DNA of 36,878 bases from an uncultured Oscillospiraceae bacterium (GCA_947629975.1 CANRFU010000008.1:1-36878); one strand, 5' to 3'; counted from the stretch's first letter, positions 21,580 to 29,422 are shown. The notes: generated by a model not told the origin, from the sequence alone. Program-made: numbers and translations.

Positions 21580-22591
21580 CAGGCAGGAGCTGGAACAGCA
21601 GCTGCGATCCGCCCTGGAGGGGGCGAAGACCGCTCTGGAAGAACTTGTGCCGGATCTGAAACCCGCCCCTGTGGCGCCGGTGGACACCTCTGTCACCCTG
21701 GCGGGGATGGTCATGAAGAACCCGGTGGTGGTGGCCTCGGGCACCTTCGGCTTCGGCCGGGAGTACGGGGAGTTCTACGACCTGTCCGAGCTGGGGGGCA
21801 TCTGCGCCAAGGGCCTCACCCTCCACCGGCGGGAGGGCAACCCCGCCCCCCGCATCGCCGAAACGCCCATGGGCATCCTCAACTCGGTGGGGCTCCAAAA
21901 CCCCGGCGTGGACGCCTTCATCGCGGACGAGCTGCCCTTCCTGCGGCAGTTTGATGTAAAGGTCATCGCCAACATCTCCGGCAACACCCCGGAGGAGTAC
22001 AGAATCATGTGCGAAAAGCTGGCGGAGGCCGGCGTGGACATGATCGAGGTGAATATCTCCTGCCCCAACGTGAAGGCGGGCGGGCTGGCCTACGGGACCC
22101 GGCCGGAACTGGCCGCCGAGGTCACCCGGATGGCCAAGTCCCATGCGGGGAGCGTCCCCGTGATGGTGAAGCTCTCCCCCAACGTCACCGACATCACCGA
22201 GATCGCAAAGGCGGCGGAGGGGGCCGGGGCGGACGCCCTCTCCCTCATCAACACCATCCGGGGGATGCGGATCGACGTGGACACCCGGCGGCCCATCCTG
22301 AAGATGAACACCGGCGGCCTGTCCGGCCCCGCCGTCCTCCCCGTGGCGGTGCGGATGGTGTGGGAGGTGGCAAACGCCGTCAGGCTGCCCATCCTGGGCA
22401 TGGGGGGCGTATCCTCCGGCGAGGACGCGGCCCAGCTCATGCTGGCCGGGGCCTCCGCCGTGGCGGTGGGCACCGCCTGCTTTGCCGACCCCTTCGCCCC
22501 GCTGACCGTGCGGGACGGCCTGGCGGCCATCGCCGCGAAGCAGGGGCTGACCTCCGTGTCGCAGCTGACCGGCGGCGTGCGGCCCTGGTGA
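21572..22591 (+). CDS. pyrD: dihydroorotate dehydrogenase, type 1B catalytic subunit, with N-terminal extension
   Basis: Oxidises dihydroorotate to orotate with FMN. The protein is 339 aa. The class-1 core begins near residue 38 (VDTSVTLAGMVMKNPVVVAS). The catalytic cysteine is in NISCPNVKAGG, VKLSPNVTDI and LINTIRGMRI bind FMN and substrate, and GMGGVSSGEDA is the phosphate loop. About 36 extra residues precede the core, forming a charged helix (PDRQELEQQLRSALEGAKTA). The start at 21572 has GGAGGTGG upstream and overlaps pyrK, so the extension is probably translated. The downstream histidine phosphatase starts 25 nt later. Confidence 0.95.
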   Translation: MPDRQELEQQLRSALEGAKTALEELVPDLKPAPVAPVDTSVTLAGMVMKNPVVVASGTFGFGREYGEFYDLSELGGICAKGLTLHRREGNPAPRIAETPMGILNSVGLQNPGVDAFIADELPFLRQFDVKVIANISGNTPEEYRIMCEKLAEAGVDMIEVNISCPNVKAGGLAYGTRPELAAEVTRMAKSHAGSVPVMVKLSPNVTDITEIAKAAEGAGADALSLINTIRGMRIDVDTRRPILKMNTGGLSGPAVLPVAVRMVWEVANAVRLPILGMGGVSSGEDAAQLMLAGASAVAVGTACFADPFAPLTVRDGLAAIAAKQGLTSVSQLTGGVRPW

Positions 22592-22616
22592 TCTCACAGA
22601 GCAAAGAGGAATGTCA

Positions 22617-23798
22617 ATGACGACGATTTATCTCATTCGCCACGCCCAGGCGGAGGGCAATCTGTACCGCCGCTGCCACGGCTGGTATGACGGGCAGATC
22701 ACCGAAACGGGCAAGCGGCAGATTCCCCGGCTGGAGGCCCGGTTTGCGGATATCCCCATCGACGCGGTGTACTCCAGCGACCTGACCCGCACCATGGAGA
22801 CGGCGGGGGCCATCTACCGGCCCAAGGGCCTCCCCCTGCGGATCGACCCCGACCTGCGGGAGATCCGCGGCGGCTGCTGGGAGGATCACACCTGGGGGGA
22901 GTGGCTCCATCGGGACCAGGAAAACCTGGCGGCCTTTCTGAACTACGACCCCAGCTGGTCCGCCCCCGGGAGCGAGACCTTCCCCGCCGTGCGGGAGCGG
23001 ATGGACCGCGCCATCCGCCGCATCGCCGCCGCCCATCCGGGGCAGACGGCGGCGGTGGTATCCCACGGCAGCGCCATCCGGACCGCCCTGAGCGGCTGGC
23101 TGGGCTGCCCGGCGGGTGCGGGCGGCCCCCTGAAACTGGGGGACAACACCTCCGTGACCAGACTTGAGGTGGAGGGCGGCAGGGTCAACCTGGTCTACTG
23201 CAACGACAACAGCCACCTGGGAGATCTGGCCTTCGCCTATAACAGCATCGGCAGTTCCGGCGATCCGCTCACCAACATGGTGGCCAACTCTGTGTATTTT
23301 GAACCGCTCACCTTCCCCGCCGGCCGGGAGACCTATCTGACCGCGCGGCGCGACGGCTGGATGGCCAGCCACGGGACCATGGAGGGGTTCGACGGCGAGG
23401 GGTTCCTGCGCGTGGCGGAGCGCAACAGCGCCCGCGACCGGGACAGCATCCTGCTGGCCATGCTGGACGGCAGACCCATCGGCGTGCTCCAGATGGACTT
23501 TGACGCGGAGGCGGAGCGATCCGTGGGCCGGGTGCCCTTCCTGTACCTGATGCCGGGGAACCGGGCAAAGGGTCTGGGCGCCCAGCTGCTGGGGGAGGCG
23601 GTGTCCGCCTACCGCAGGCTGGGGCGCAAGGTCCTCCGCCTGCGGTGCGCGCCGGAAAATGACCATGCCCAAAAGTTCTATCTGTCCCACGGCTTCCGCA
23701 AGGTGGGCGAGGAGCCGGGCGGCTCCGGCCATCTGGACACCATGGAAAAGTACATCGGCCTGAACAAATCAAAACCACCGGTTGAACCGGTGGTTTGA
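22617..23798 (+). CDS. histidine phosphatase (phosphoglycerate mutase-like) fused to a GNAT acetyltransferase
   Basis: 393 aa in two parts. Residues 1 to about 200 form a histidine-phosphatase domain: catalytic H9 in LIRHAQAEGN, SSDLTRTMETA, and the second histidine in VVSHGSAIRT. Residues about 225-380 form a GNAT domain, with PFLYLMPGNRAKGLGAQLLG as motif A and CAPENDHAQKFYLSHGFRKV as motif B. Substrates of both are unknown. The ATG at 22611 touches the Shine-Dalgarno, so the ATG at 22617 (AGAGGA plus 6 nt) was taken. The final residues PPVEPVV and the TGA are read from the left hairpin of the element at 23772-24040, so the original C-terminus has been replaced. It probably ends the pyr transcript. 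Confidence 0.88.
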   Translation: MTTIYLIRHAQAEGNLYRRCHGWYDGQITETGKRQIPRLEARFADIPIDAVYSSDLTRTMETAGAIYRPKGLPLRIDPDLREIRGGCWEDHTWGEWLHRDQENLAAFLNYDPSWSAPGSETFPAVRERMDRAIRRIAAAHPGQTAAVVSHGSAIRTALSGWLGCPAGAGGPLKLGDNTSVTRLEVEGGRVNLVYCNDNSHLGDLAFAYNSIGSSGDPLTNMVANSVYFEPLTFPAGRETYLTARRDGWMASHGTMEGFDGEGFLRVAERNSARDRDSILLAMLDGRPIGVLQMDFDAEAERSVGRVPFLYLMPGNRAKGLGAQLLGEAVSAYRRLGRKVLRLRCAPENDHAQKFYLSHGFRKVGEEPGGSGHLDTMEKYIGLNKSKPPVEPVV

Positions 23799-24040
23799 AC
23801 AGACCCTATAAGGGCCTATCTCCTGTGGTAGCCCCCTGAAGGGGGCACTGAAAAAGAGCATCAATCACACTTTTTGCACTGCAAGTCCCCTGCTCGGGGA
23901 CTATATTCTCTGATTCTCACCCTTTTGTTGTCCCCTGTGCTTTTCAAGAACCCGCCGCACTTTCTTGTAATGCGGCGGGTTCTTGGCTTTCGCTAAAGCA
24001 TTTTTATCGACCCCCAGTTGAACTGGGGGTTTATTGACGC
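23772..24040 (+). mobile_element. non-autonomous IS200/IS605-like element or structured RNA, about 270 bp
   Basis: Bounded by two hairpins of the same build and loop: ACCACCGG-TTGAA-CCGGTGGT (23774-23794) and ACCCCCAG-TTGAA-CTGGGGGT (24010-24030), both followed by TT. Same-orientation end hairpins with a common loop are a hallmark of IS200/IS605 ends. Between them lie the hairpins AGCCCCC-TGAA-GGGGGC, AGTCCCC-TGCTC-GGGGACT, and a 15-bp stem (23946-23960 with 23972-23986, CAAGAACCCGCCGCA and its complement) with an 11-nt loop. There is no transposase or other ORF. The structure-rich interior could itself be an RNA of the HEARO/omega class; that is speculative. This explains the 314-nt gap between the genes at 23798 and 24113. 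Confidence 0.6.
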
Positions 24041-24059
24041 TAAAGCGCCAATAAGGGCA

Positions 24060-24092
24060 AAAAAGGAGACCGGGATCCCCGGCCTCCTTTTT
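24060..24092 (-). terminator. terminator of the lipoprotein gene
   Basis: AAAAAGGAG (24060-24068) and CTCCTTTTT (24084-24092) enclose an inner CCGGG-ATC-CCCGG stem. On the minus strand the T run follows the stem directly. Confidence 0.8.
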
Positions 24093-24112
24093 GCGCGTTT
24101 GGGTCAGTCTGC

Positions 24113-24673
24113 TTACCGGCCGGTGACGGCGCTGCCCGCCGCGTCGCCGGCATTCCGGGCGGCGTTACCGATGCCCCGGGCCGCGCTGCCGATCCCGTTG
24201 TCGATGCCGCGGACCATGTCGCCCGCGGCCCTGCCCACGTCGTCCATGATGATGCCAGCGCCGCTGTTGGGGCCGCCGGCGTTGTTGGCGATACCGCCGT
24301 TGTTGGCGGTGCTGCCGTTATTGGCGGCGCCGCCGTTGTCAACGATGCGGCCCTCGTCGTCGATGCCGCCGTGGACCCGGTCATAGGCGCGGGCCTGGGC
24401 GTCGCTCTCAGGCTTGCCGTCGTTGTCCACGTCGTTGGTCCCGCCGGCGCCGCCGCCGTCCTCGGCGTCGTTCACATCAGGGGTGGGACGGGCGCTCTCC
24501 CGGCTGTCCCCGTTGCCGATCCCCGCGCTTCCGCGGGCCGGATCGTCCGAGTTGACAGCGGAGCCGCCGCCCCCGTTCATGCCGGCGGAGTTCACGGGCC
24601 GGTCGGCGGCGCAGCCCGTCAGGGCCAGGGCCAGCGTCAGGGCCGCCGCCCATGCGATCACGCTCTTTTTCAT
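24113..24673 (-). CDS. Gly/Asn/Asp-rich low-complexity lipoprotein
   Basis: 186 aa. A type II signal peptide (KKSVIAWAAALTLALALTGC) has lipobox LTGC with C21 as the lipidation site, so it is exported and handled by Lgt. The mature part is disordered in appearance: G/N/D/A-rich, with repeated NNGG units in the middle, an acidic segment (DVNDAEDGGG, NDVDNDGKPES) and a C-terminal run of G-I-G-N-A-A-R repeats. There is no catalytic motif. It loosely recalls short spore-associated lipoproteins, but no homology can be claimed. AAAGGAGG stands 7 nt before the ATG. A weak sigma-E-like promoter lies upstream and a good terminator downstream, so it is a single-gene unit. Confidence 0.75.
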   Translation of the reverse strand: MKKSVIAWAAALTLALALTGCAADRPVNSAGMNGGGGSAVNSDDPARGSAGIGNGDSRESARPTPDVNDAEDGGGAGGTNDVDNDGKPESDAQARAYDRVHGGIDDEGRIVDNGGAANNGSTANNGGIANNAGGPNSGAGIIMDDVGRAAGDMVRGIDNGIGSAARGIGNAARNAGDAAGSAVTGR

Positions 24674-24737
24674 GGTTCTGCCTCCTTTGGGGCCTTTCTC
24701 AAGGCTTTGCCCTCGTTTGATTCACTTTCCCCGCCAT

Positions 24738-24767
24738 ACAGTATGCACCGGTCCGATCGAATTATCG
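24738..24767 (-). promoter_or_regulatory. weak sigma-E-like promoter candidate before the lipoprotein gene
   Basis: Minus strand: CGATAATT (24760-24767), 14 nt, CATACTGT (24738-24745). The -10 is close to the sigma-E consensus CATACAAT and to the sigma-K form CATANNNTA; the -35 is poor. No sigma-A alternative was found in this gap. Confidence 0.3.
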
Positions 24768-24861
24768 TTAGCAATCATTTCAATTTGACCGCGCGTCCGG
24801 CGGGTATAAATCCCGCGGTTTCGGGCAAGGTGGATTTAAAACTCTCATTTTGGAGGCGCTT

Positions 24862-26292
24862 ATGGAATCGATATGGCGGCAGACCTGCGACATCGCGCCC
24901 CGGCCGGGGCTGGAACAGGATATCGAACTCGATACGGCGGTCATCGGCGGGGGGATGGCGGGCATTTTGACCGCCGACGCGCTGCAAAGAGCGGGAAAAC
25001 GGGTGGCGGTGCTGGAGGCGGACCGCATCGCCGGCGGCCAGACCCAGAACACCACCGCCAAGATCACCTCCCAGCACGGGATGATCTATCAAAAGCTGAT
25101 CCGCTCCTTTGGCGAGGCGCGGGCCAGACAGTACGCTCAGGCCAATCAGAAGGCGGTGACCGCCTTTCGGGAACTGATCGAAGCCCGGCAGATCGACTGC
25201 GATTTCGAGCCCCGGGACGCGTATCTGTACGGGGACGATCTGCCCACCCTCGCCGCCGAGGCGGAGGCCGCCGCCCGCCTCGGCCTGCCCGCGGAGCTGA
25301 CCGCCCGCGCCTCCCTGCCCTTCCCCTGCGCCGGGGCGGTGCGGTTCCGGGAACAGGCCCAGTTCCACCCTCTGAAATTTTTGAAGGCGCTGGCGGAGGA
25401 TCTCACCGTCTATGAGCACACCCCGGTCAGGGTGGCGGAGGGGGATATCCTCAAGGCGGGCGGCCATACCGTGCGTGCAAAACACATCGTGTTCGCCTGC
25501 CACTATCCCTTCATCAACTTCCCCGGCCTCTATTTTGCCCGGATGTACCAGGAGCGATCCTATGTGCTCGCCCTGGAAAACGCTCCGGCGGTGGACGGGA
25601 TGTTTCTGGGCGCGGATGGGCGCGGATATTCCCTCCGCGCCTGGAACGGGTTCCTGCTCTTTGGCGGCGAGGGACACCGCACCGGGGAAAACAGGGACGG
25701 AGGGCGCTATGACGCCCTCCGCCGCAAGGCTGTGGAATTGTTCCCCAACTGCCGGGAGGCGGCCTTCTGGTCGGCCCAGGACTGCATTCCCGCCGACGGG
25801 GTCCCCTATATCGGGATATATTCCTCTTCCCGGCCCAACTGGTATGTGGCCACCGGCTTTCAGAAGTGGGGGATGACCTCCTCCATGGCGGCCGCCAGGC
25901 TGATCTCCGACATGATCTGCGGACGGGAGAATCCTTACGCCGCCGTCTTCTCCCCCACCCGCTTCAATGAGACCGCCGCGGGCGGCGTCCTCAGAGAGGG
26001 CGGCCGCTCGGTGAGGGGACTGTCCAGGCTCTATTTGCAGGTCCCCGCCGGAACAGCGGATCAACTGCTCCCCGGCCACGGGGGGATCGTCTTCCTGGGC
26101 GGGAGAAAGGTGGGCGTCTACAAGGAGCCGGACGGCGCGCTCCACGTCGTGGACCCGCGCTGTCCTCACCTGGGCTGCCAGGTGGAATGGAACCCGGACG
26201 ATCGCACCTGGGACTGCCCCTGCCACGGCTCCCGGTTCGATCGTGACGGCAGCCTGATCTCCGGCCCCGCCCAGACCGGCCTCAGAGGATGA
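24862..26292 (+). CDS. FAD-dependent oxidoreductase with C-terminal Rieske [2Fe-2S] domain (YhfW-like)
   Basis: 476 aa. A DAO-type FAD fold begins with DTAVIGGGMAGILTADAL (GGGMAG at residues 29-34) and continues with VLEADRIAGGQTQNTTAKIT. The last 80 or so residues are a Rieske domain with CPHLGC and CPCHGS supplying the C-x-H and C-x2-H cluster ligands. The same architecture is found in B. subtilis YhfW; the substrate is unknown. The frame can start at a TTG (24850), but GGAGG then lies inside it, so the ATG at 24862 was taken. It ends very soon after the Rieske fold (ISGPAQTGLRG). Its last 11 bp overlap the 3' end of spoIVA on the other strand. No convincing promoter was found. Confidence 0.88.
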   Translation: MESIWRQTCDIAPRPGLEQDIELDTAVIGGGMAGILTADALQRAGKRVAVLEADRIAGGQTQNTTAKITSQHGMIYQKLIRSFGEARARQYAQANQKAVTAFRELIEARQIDCDFEPRDAYLYGDDLPTLAAEAEAAARLGLPAELTARASLPFPCAGAVRFREQAQFHPLKFLKALAEDLTVYEHTPVRVAEGDILKAGGHTVRAKHIVFACHYPFINFPGLYFARMYQERSYVLALENAPAVDGMFLGADGRGYSLRAWNGFLLFGGEGHRTGENRDGGRYDALRRKAVELFPNCREAAFWSAQDCIPADGVPYIGIYSSSRPNWYVATGFQKWGMTSSMAAARLISDMICGRENPYAAVFSPTRFNETAAGGVLREGGRSVRGLSRLYLQVPAGTADQLLPGHGGIVFLGGRKVGVYKEPDGALHVVDPRCPHLGCQVEWNPDDRTWDCPCHGSRFDRDGSLISGPAQTGLRG

Positions 26293-27757
26293 TGCAGATG
26301 AGCCCGCCGGACCCCTCGTTGATGATGCGCTCGAGGGTGTCCCTCAGCTTTTCTCTGGCGTCCTCCGGCATCCGCTTCAGCTTGCCGTTCAGGTCCTCCC
26401 CCACCAGCTCGTGGAAGGAACGGCCGAAGATGTTGGAGTCCCAGATCTTTCCGGTGTCCCCCTCGAACTGCCGCAGCAGATAGTCCACCATCTCCTCCGA
26501 CTGCTTTTCGGTGCCCATGATGGGGGACATCTCGGTCCGGATGTCCGCCCGGAGCATATGGACGGACGGGGCGGAGGCCCGCAGGCGGACCCCGTACTTC
26601 CCCCCCTGCTTGACGATCTCCGGCTCCTCCAGCGTCATCTCCGCTGGATCGGGCATGACGATGCCGTAACCGGTGGCCTCCATCTGCGCAAGGGCCCCCT
26701 CCACCTTCTGGTATTTCCGCTTCATGGCGGCCATCTGGGTCAGCTGGTCGATGAGGTCCCCGTCGTCCTTGATGTCCAGGCCGCACCGCTCGGACACGGT
26801 GGAGTAGAACAGGCTCCTGGGCAGGTCCAGCTCCACCGTCACCACGCCGCTGCCCATATCCATCCGGGCCAGGGCGGCGGAGCCGATCTCCTCCCGGCCC
26901 GCCATGGCCTGCACCGCCCTCTCCGCGTCCCGCAGGCGCTCCAGCCCCTCCGTCTCCTGCCGGAGCATGGCGTACAGCCCGCTCTTGATGGGGTGGTCCA
27001 TGGGCAGCACATCCACCCAGGGCGGCAGGAACACGTCCATCTCCTTCATGGGGAACTCGTGGAGGACCCCCCGGATGATGTCGGTCACCGCGCCCTCGTC
27101 CAGGGTGAGACAGTTGACGGCCAGGCAGGTCACGTCGTACCGCTCGGCGATGTCCGCCTGGAGGGTCTGGGCCCGCTCCCCATAGGGCTGGGCGGAGTTC
27201 AGCAGCACCAGGAAGGGCTTGCCCAGGCTCTTCAGTTCGCCGATCACCCGCTCCTCTGCCTCCAGGTAGTCCTCCCGGGGGATGTCGGTGACGGTGCCGT
27301 CGGTGGTGACCACGATCCCGATGGTGGAGTGGTCGGTGATGACCTTCTCGGTGCCGTACTCCGCCGCCTGTCCCATGGGGATCTCGTGGTCGAACCAGGG
27401 GGTGCGCACCATGCGGGGCAGCTCCCCGTCCATCTGGCCCAGGGCGCCGGGGACCATGTACCCCACGCAGTCGATGAGCCGCACGGAGAACACCCCGCCG
27501 TCCTCCATGGCCATCTCCACCGCGTCCTCCGGGACGAATTTGGGTTCGGCGGTCATCACCACCCGGCCGGAGCCGCTCTGGGGCAGCTCGTCCCTGGCCC
27601 GGTCCCGGACGTACTCATTTTCGATGCGGGGCAGCACCATGGTCTCCATGAACCGCTTGATGAAGGTGGACTTCCCCGTGCGGACCGGCCCCACCACACC
27701 GATATAGATGTCGCCCTGGGTGCGCTGGGCGATATCCTCATACAGTTTATTTTCCAA
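26282..27757 (-). CDS. spoIVA: stage IV sporulation protein A, spore-coat base ATPase
   Basis: An ATP-hydrolysing protein that polymerises around the forespore as the base of the coat, 491 aa against 492 in B. subtilis. The N-terminus NKLYEDIAQRTQGDIYIGVV leads into Walker A GPVRTGKS (residues 23-30), and the protein ends with the conserved GGLICIIL. The start is a TTG at 27757, preceded by AGGAGG at 8 nt; an open frame continues far upstream but it is the sipL-like gene and intergenic DNA in another frame. A near-perfect sigma-E promoter stands directly upstream. It lies next to the sipL-like gene and spoVM, whose products dock it on the forespore in known systems. Confidence 0.97.
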   Translation of the reverse strand: MENKLYEDIAQRTQGDIYIGVVGPVRTGKSTFIKRFMETMVLPRIENEYVRDRARDELPQSGSGRVVMTAEPKFVPEDAVEMAMEDGGVFSVRLIDCVGYMVPGALGQMDGELPRMVRTPWFDHEIPMGQAAEYGTEKVITDHSTIGIVVTTDGTVTDIPREDYLEAEERVIGELKSLGKPFLVLLNSAQPYGERAQTLQADIAERYDVTCLAVNCLTLDEGAVTDIIRGVLHEFPMKEMDVFLPPWVDVLPMDHPIKSGLYAMLRQETEGLERLRDAERAVQAMAGREEIGSAALARMDMGSGVVTVELDLPRSLFYSTVSERCGLDIKDDGDLIDQLTQMAAMKRKYQKVEGALAQMEATGYGIVMPDPAEMTLEEPEIVKQGGKYGVRLRASAPSVHMLRADIRTEMSPIMGTEKQSEEMVDYLLRQFEGDTGKIWDSNIFGRSFHELVGEDLNGKLKRMPEDAREKLRDTLERIINEGSGGLICIIL

Positions 27758-27788
27758 GTGATTACCCTCCTTGCCCGTACTTGTTCCA

Positions 27789-27818
27789 TATGTATGGGGA
27801 TAAGCCCTCGAATATGAC
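27789..27818 (-). promoter_or_regulatory. sigma-E promoter of spoIVA
   Basis: Minus strand: GTCATATT (27811-27818), 14 nt, CATACATA (27789-27796). The -35 is the sigma-E consensus and the -10 is one or two bases off CATACAAT. It places spoIVA in the mother-cell programme. Confidence 0.85.
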
Positions 27819-27821
27819 AAC

Positions 27822-27851
27822 AGGGCGGCACGGATTTGTCCGTGCCGCCCT
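27822..27851 (-). terminator. hairpin after the sipL-like gene
   Basis: AGGGCGGCACGGA (27822-27834), loop TTTG, TCCGTGCCGCCCT (27839-27851): a 13-bp perfect stem placed just before the spoIVA promoter. The following T tract on the minus strand is weak (CTGTTGTC), so some readthrough into spoIVA is possible. Confidence 0.7.
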
Positions 27852-27858
27852 TCAGCGC

Positions 27859-29358
27859 CTATCTCTTTGTGGGGATGAGCAGCAGCGCGCCCGTCGCGCC
27901 CTCCTCCGAGGGCAGATCGTTGGCCGCGCGGATATCCGCCACGGTGGACCCGCAGGCTTTTGCCACGTCCCAGAGGGTCTCCCCCTCCCCCATGCGGCGG
28001 ATCACCACGGAGGGCCGCCGAATATCCGCGGGGGCGGTCCCCTCCCGCAGCTCGGACACCGCCCACACCTGCTCCGCGCTCACCGCGTTGAAGGCGAACT
28101 CCGCCTCGCACCGCACCTCGATCCCGCCGGTGACAGGCACCGCCGTGGCCTCCCCCACCGTTCTGCACCGGCAGGCGCACTCCGCCCCCTCGGGCAGCTC
28201 CACCCGGCTCACGATGGGGACGGTCACCGCCCCCGCGCAGAGCGCGTCGTCCTCGCTGAGATACAGCACCGACACCTCCGCCTGGGCGGTGTACTCCATG
28301 CCGCCCTCCACCGGCTCGCCCGCCACGGAGGACACCGCCGCGGCGCAGTCCAGCACCTGTTTGGCGGGAACGTCGGACTGGCACAGCTTCCTTCCCATCT
28401 CCCGGCGGGCGGTCCGCTCCGCCATGGCGCAGAGGGTCACGGGAGTCCGCTCCACGTCCACGCTCTCCCCCACGCCGTAGGCGTCCGCCAGAACGGTCAC
28501 CGGCCGGAGGGTCCACAGCACCGCCTGGATCTGCGCCTCCAGGGCCACCTCCAGTTCCCCGCCGGCGAGCCGGCAGTCGGCGGACCTGAGGGCCACCGAC
28601 ACCTCCGGCTCGGCGTCCTCGGCCGCGTCCCCCAGGTCTACGATCTGGGAGTAGTGCAGCTCGAAACGGGCGGGGACCAGCTGTCCGCCGCCCCGGTACA
28701 GGGCGGTGAGCTCCACATCCCCCTTCAGCACCAGCTTTTTGCCGATCAGTTTCGCGTCCACCGGGCCTGTCTCCGCCCGGCTGTACAGCAGCTCCTCCAT
28801 CTCCGGCCTGGAGGCCGGGGGCCGGAGCACGTCGGAAAAGGCGAAGGTCTTCTCCCGCACCGCCGGGATGCGCCAGAATTTCCGGGGGACGAGCCGCTTT
28901 TCCAGGTGCTCCCCCGCGGCGTCACAGGCGATCTCCTGGACGCCCTCCTCATAGGCCGCCGCCCACACCGAGAGCTGACACCGGGTCAGCAGCTTCCGGG
29001 GGTTGACGGTGCGGGAATCGGCGGAGGTCAGGGTGACCTCCGCCAGCACCGGGTCGCCGGAGCGGAGCCTGGGGTCGTCCCGGCTGCACTGGAAGGGAAG
29101 GGATACCTCCAGGGGCCGGGGGGCGTCCTCCCCCTCCGGGAGATAGAGCACTGTCACCCTGGCCTCCCCGGTGAGGCGGAGCGCTCCCTCCCCCAGTTCG
29201 CAGTCCCTCACCCGGGCGGCGCCCCAGGCGCACACGATGCGCTCCACATCGGGCATTGCGTCGGGCACGATGCTCTCCAGGGTCTCCTCCTGGGTAAACA
29301 TGGTATGATAGATGGGCCGGTAGCCCTCCAGGGTGACCCGCTGCAGTTCCATATCCAT
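27859..29358 (-). CDS. SPOCS-LysM coat morphogenesis protein, SipL-like
   Basis: 499 aa. The N-terminal and middle parts carry repeats of the SPOCS (DUF3794) fold, for example VTLEGYRPIYHTMFTQEETL and KKLVLKGDVELTALYRGGG, and the last 45 or so residues form a LysM domain (VIRRMGEGETLWDVAKACGS to LLIPTKR). The same arrangement is seen in Clostridioides difficile SipL, whose LysM domain binds SpoIVA and which replaces SpoVID of Bacillus. That spoIVA follows directly supports this role. No signal peptide; it acts in the mother cell. The ATG at 29358 has AGGAG 10 nt upstream, and a sigma-E promoter precedes it. Orthology to SipL is inferred from domains and context. Confidence 0.85.
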   Translation of the reverse strand: MDMELQRVTLEGYRPIYHTMFTQEETLESIVPDAMPDVERIVCAWGAARVRDCELGEGALRLTGEARVTVLYLPEGEDAPRPLEVSLPFQCSRDDPRLRSGDPVLAEVTLTSADSRTVNPRKLLTRCQLSVWAAAYEEGVQEIACDAAGEHLEKRLVPRKFWRIPAVREKTFAFSDVLRPPASRPEMEELLYSRAETGPVDAKLIGKKLVLKGDVELTALYRGGGQLVPARFELHYSQIVDLGDAAEDAEPEVSVALRSADCRLAGGELEVALEAQIQAVLWTLRPVTVLADAYGVGESVDVERTPVTLCAMAERTARREMGRKLCQSDVPAKQVLDCAAAVSSVAGEPVEGGMEYTAQAEVSVLYLSEDDALCAGAVTVPIVSRVELPEGAECACRCRTVGEATAVPVTGGIEVRCEAEFAFNAVSAEQVWAVSELREGTAPADIRRPSVVIRRMGEGETLWDVAKACGSTVADIRAANDLPSEEGATGALLLIPTKR

Positions 29359-29392
29359 AAGCTGTCCACTCCTCGTACAGATTTCTATGACG

Positions 29393-29422
29393 ATTGTATG
29401 AGCGGAACGGCCCGGATATGCC
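29393..29422 (-). promoter_or_regulatory. sigma-E promoter of the sipL-like gene
   Basis: Minus strand: GGCATATC (29415-29422), 14 nt, CATACAAT (29393-29400). The -10 is the exact sigma-E consensus. It begins only 5 bp after the spoVM stop codon. Confidence 0.85.

Noticed and set aside
24788-24825. TTGACC and TATAAA as a promoter for the FAD/Rieske gene
   Set aside because: The spacing is only 14 nt and the -10 lies inside a GCGGG/CCCGC inverted repeat; not good enough to call.
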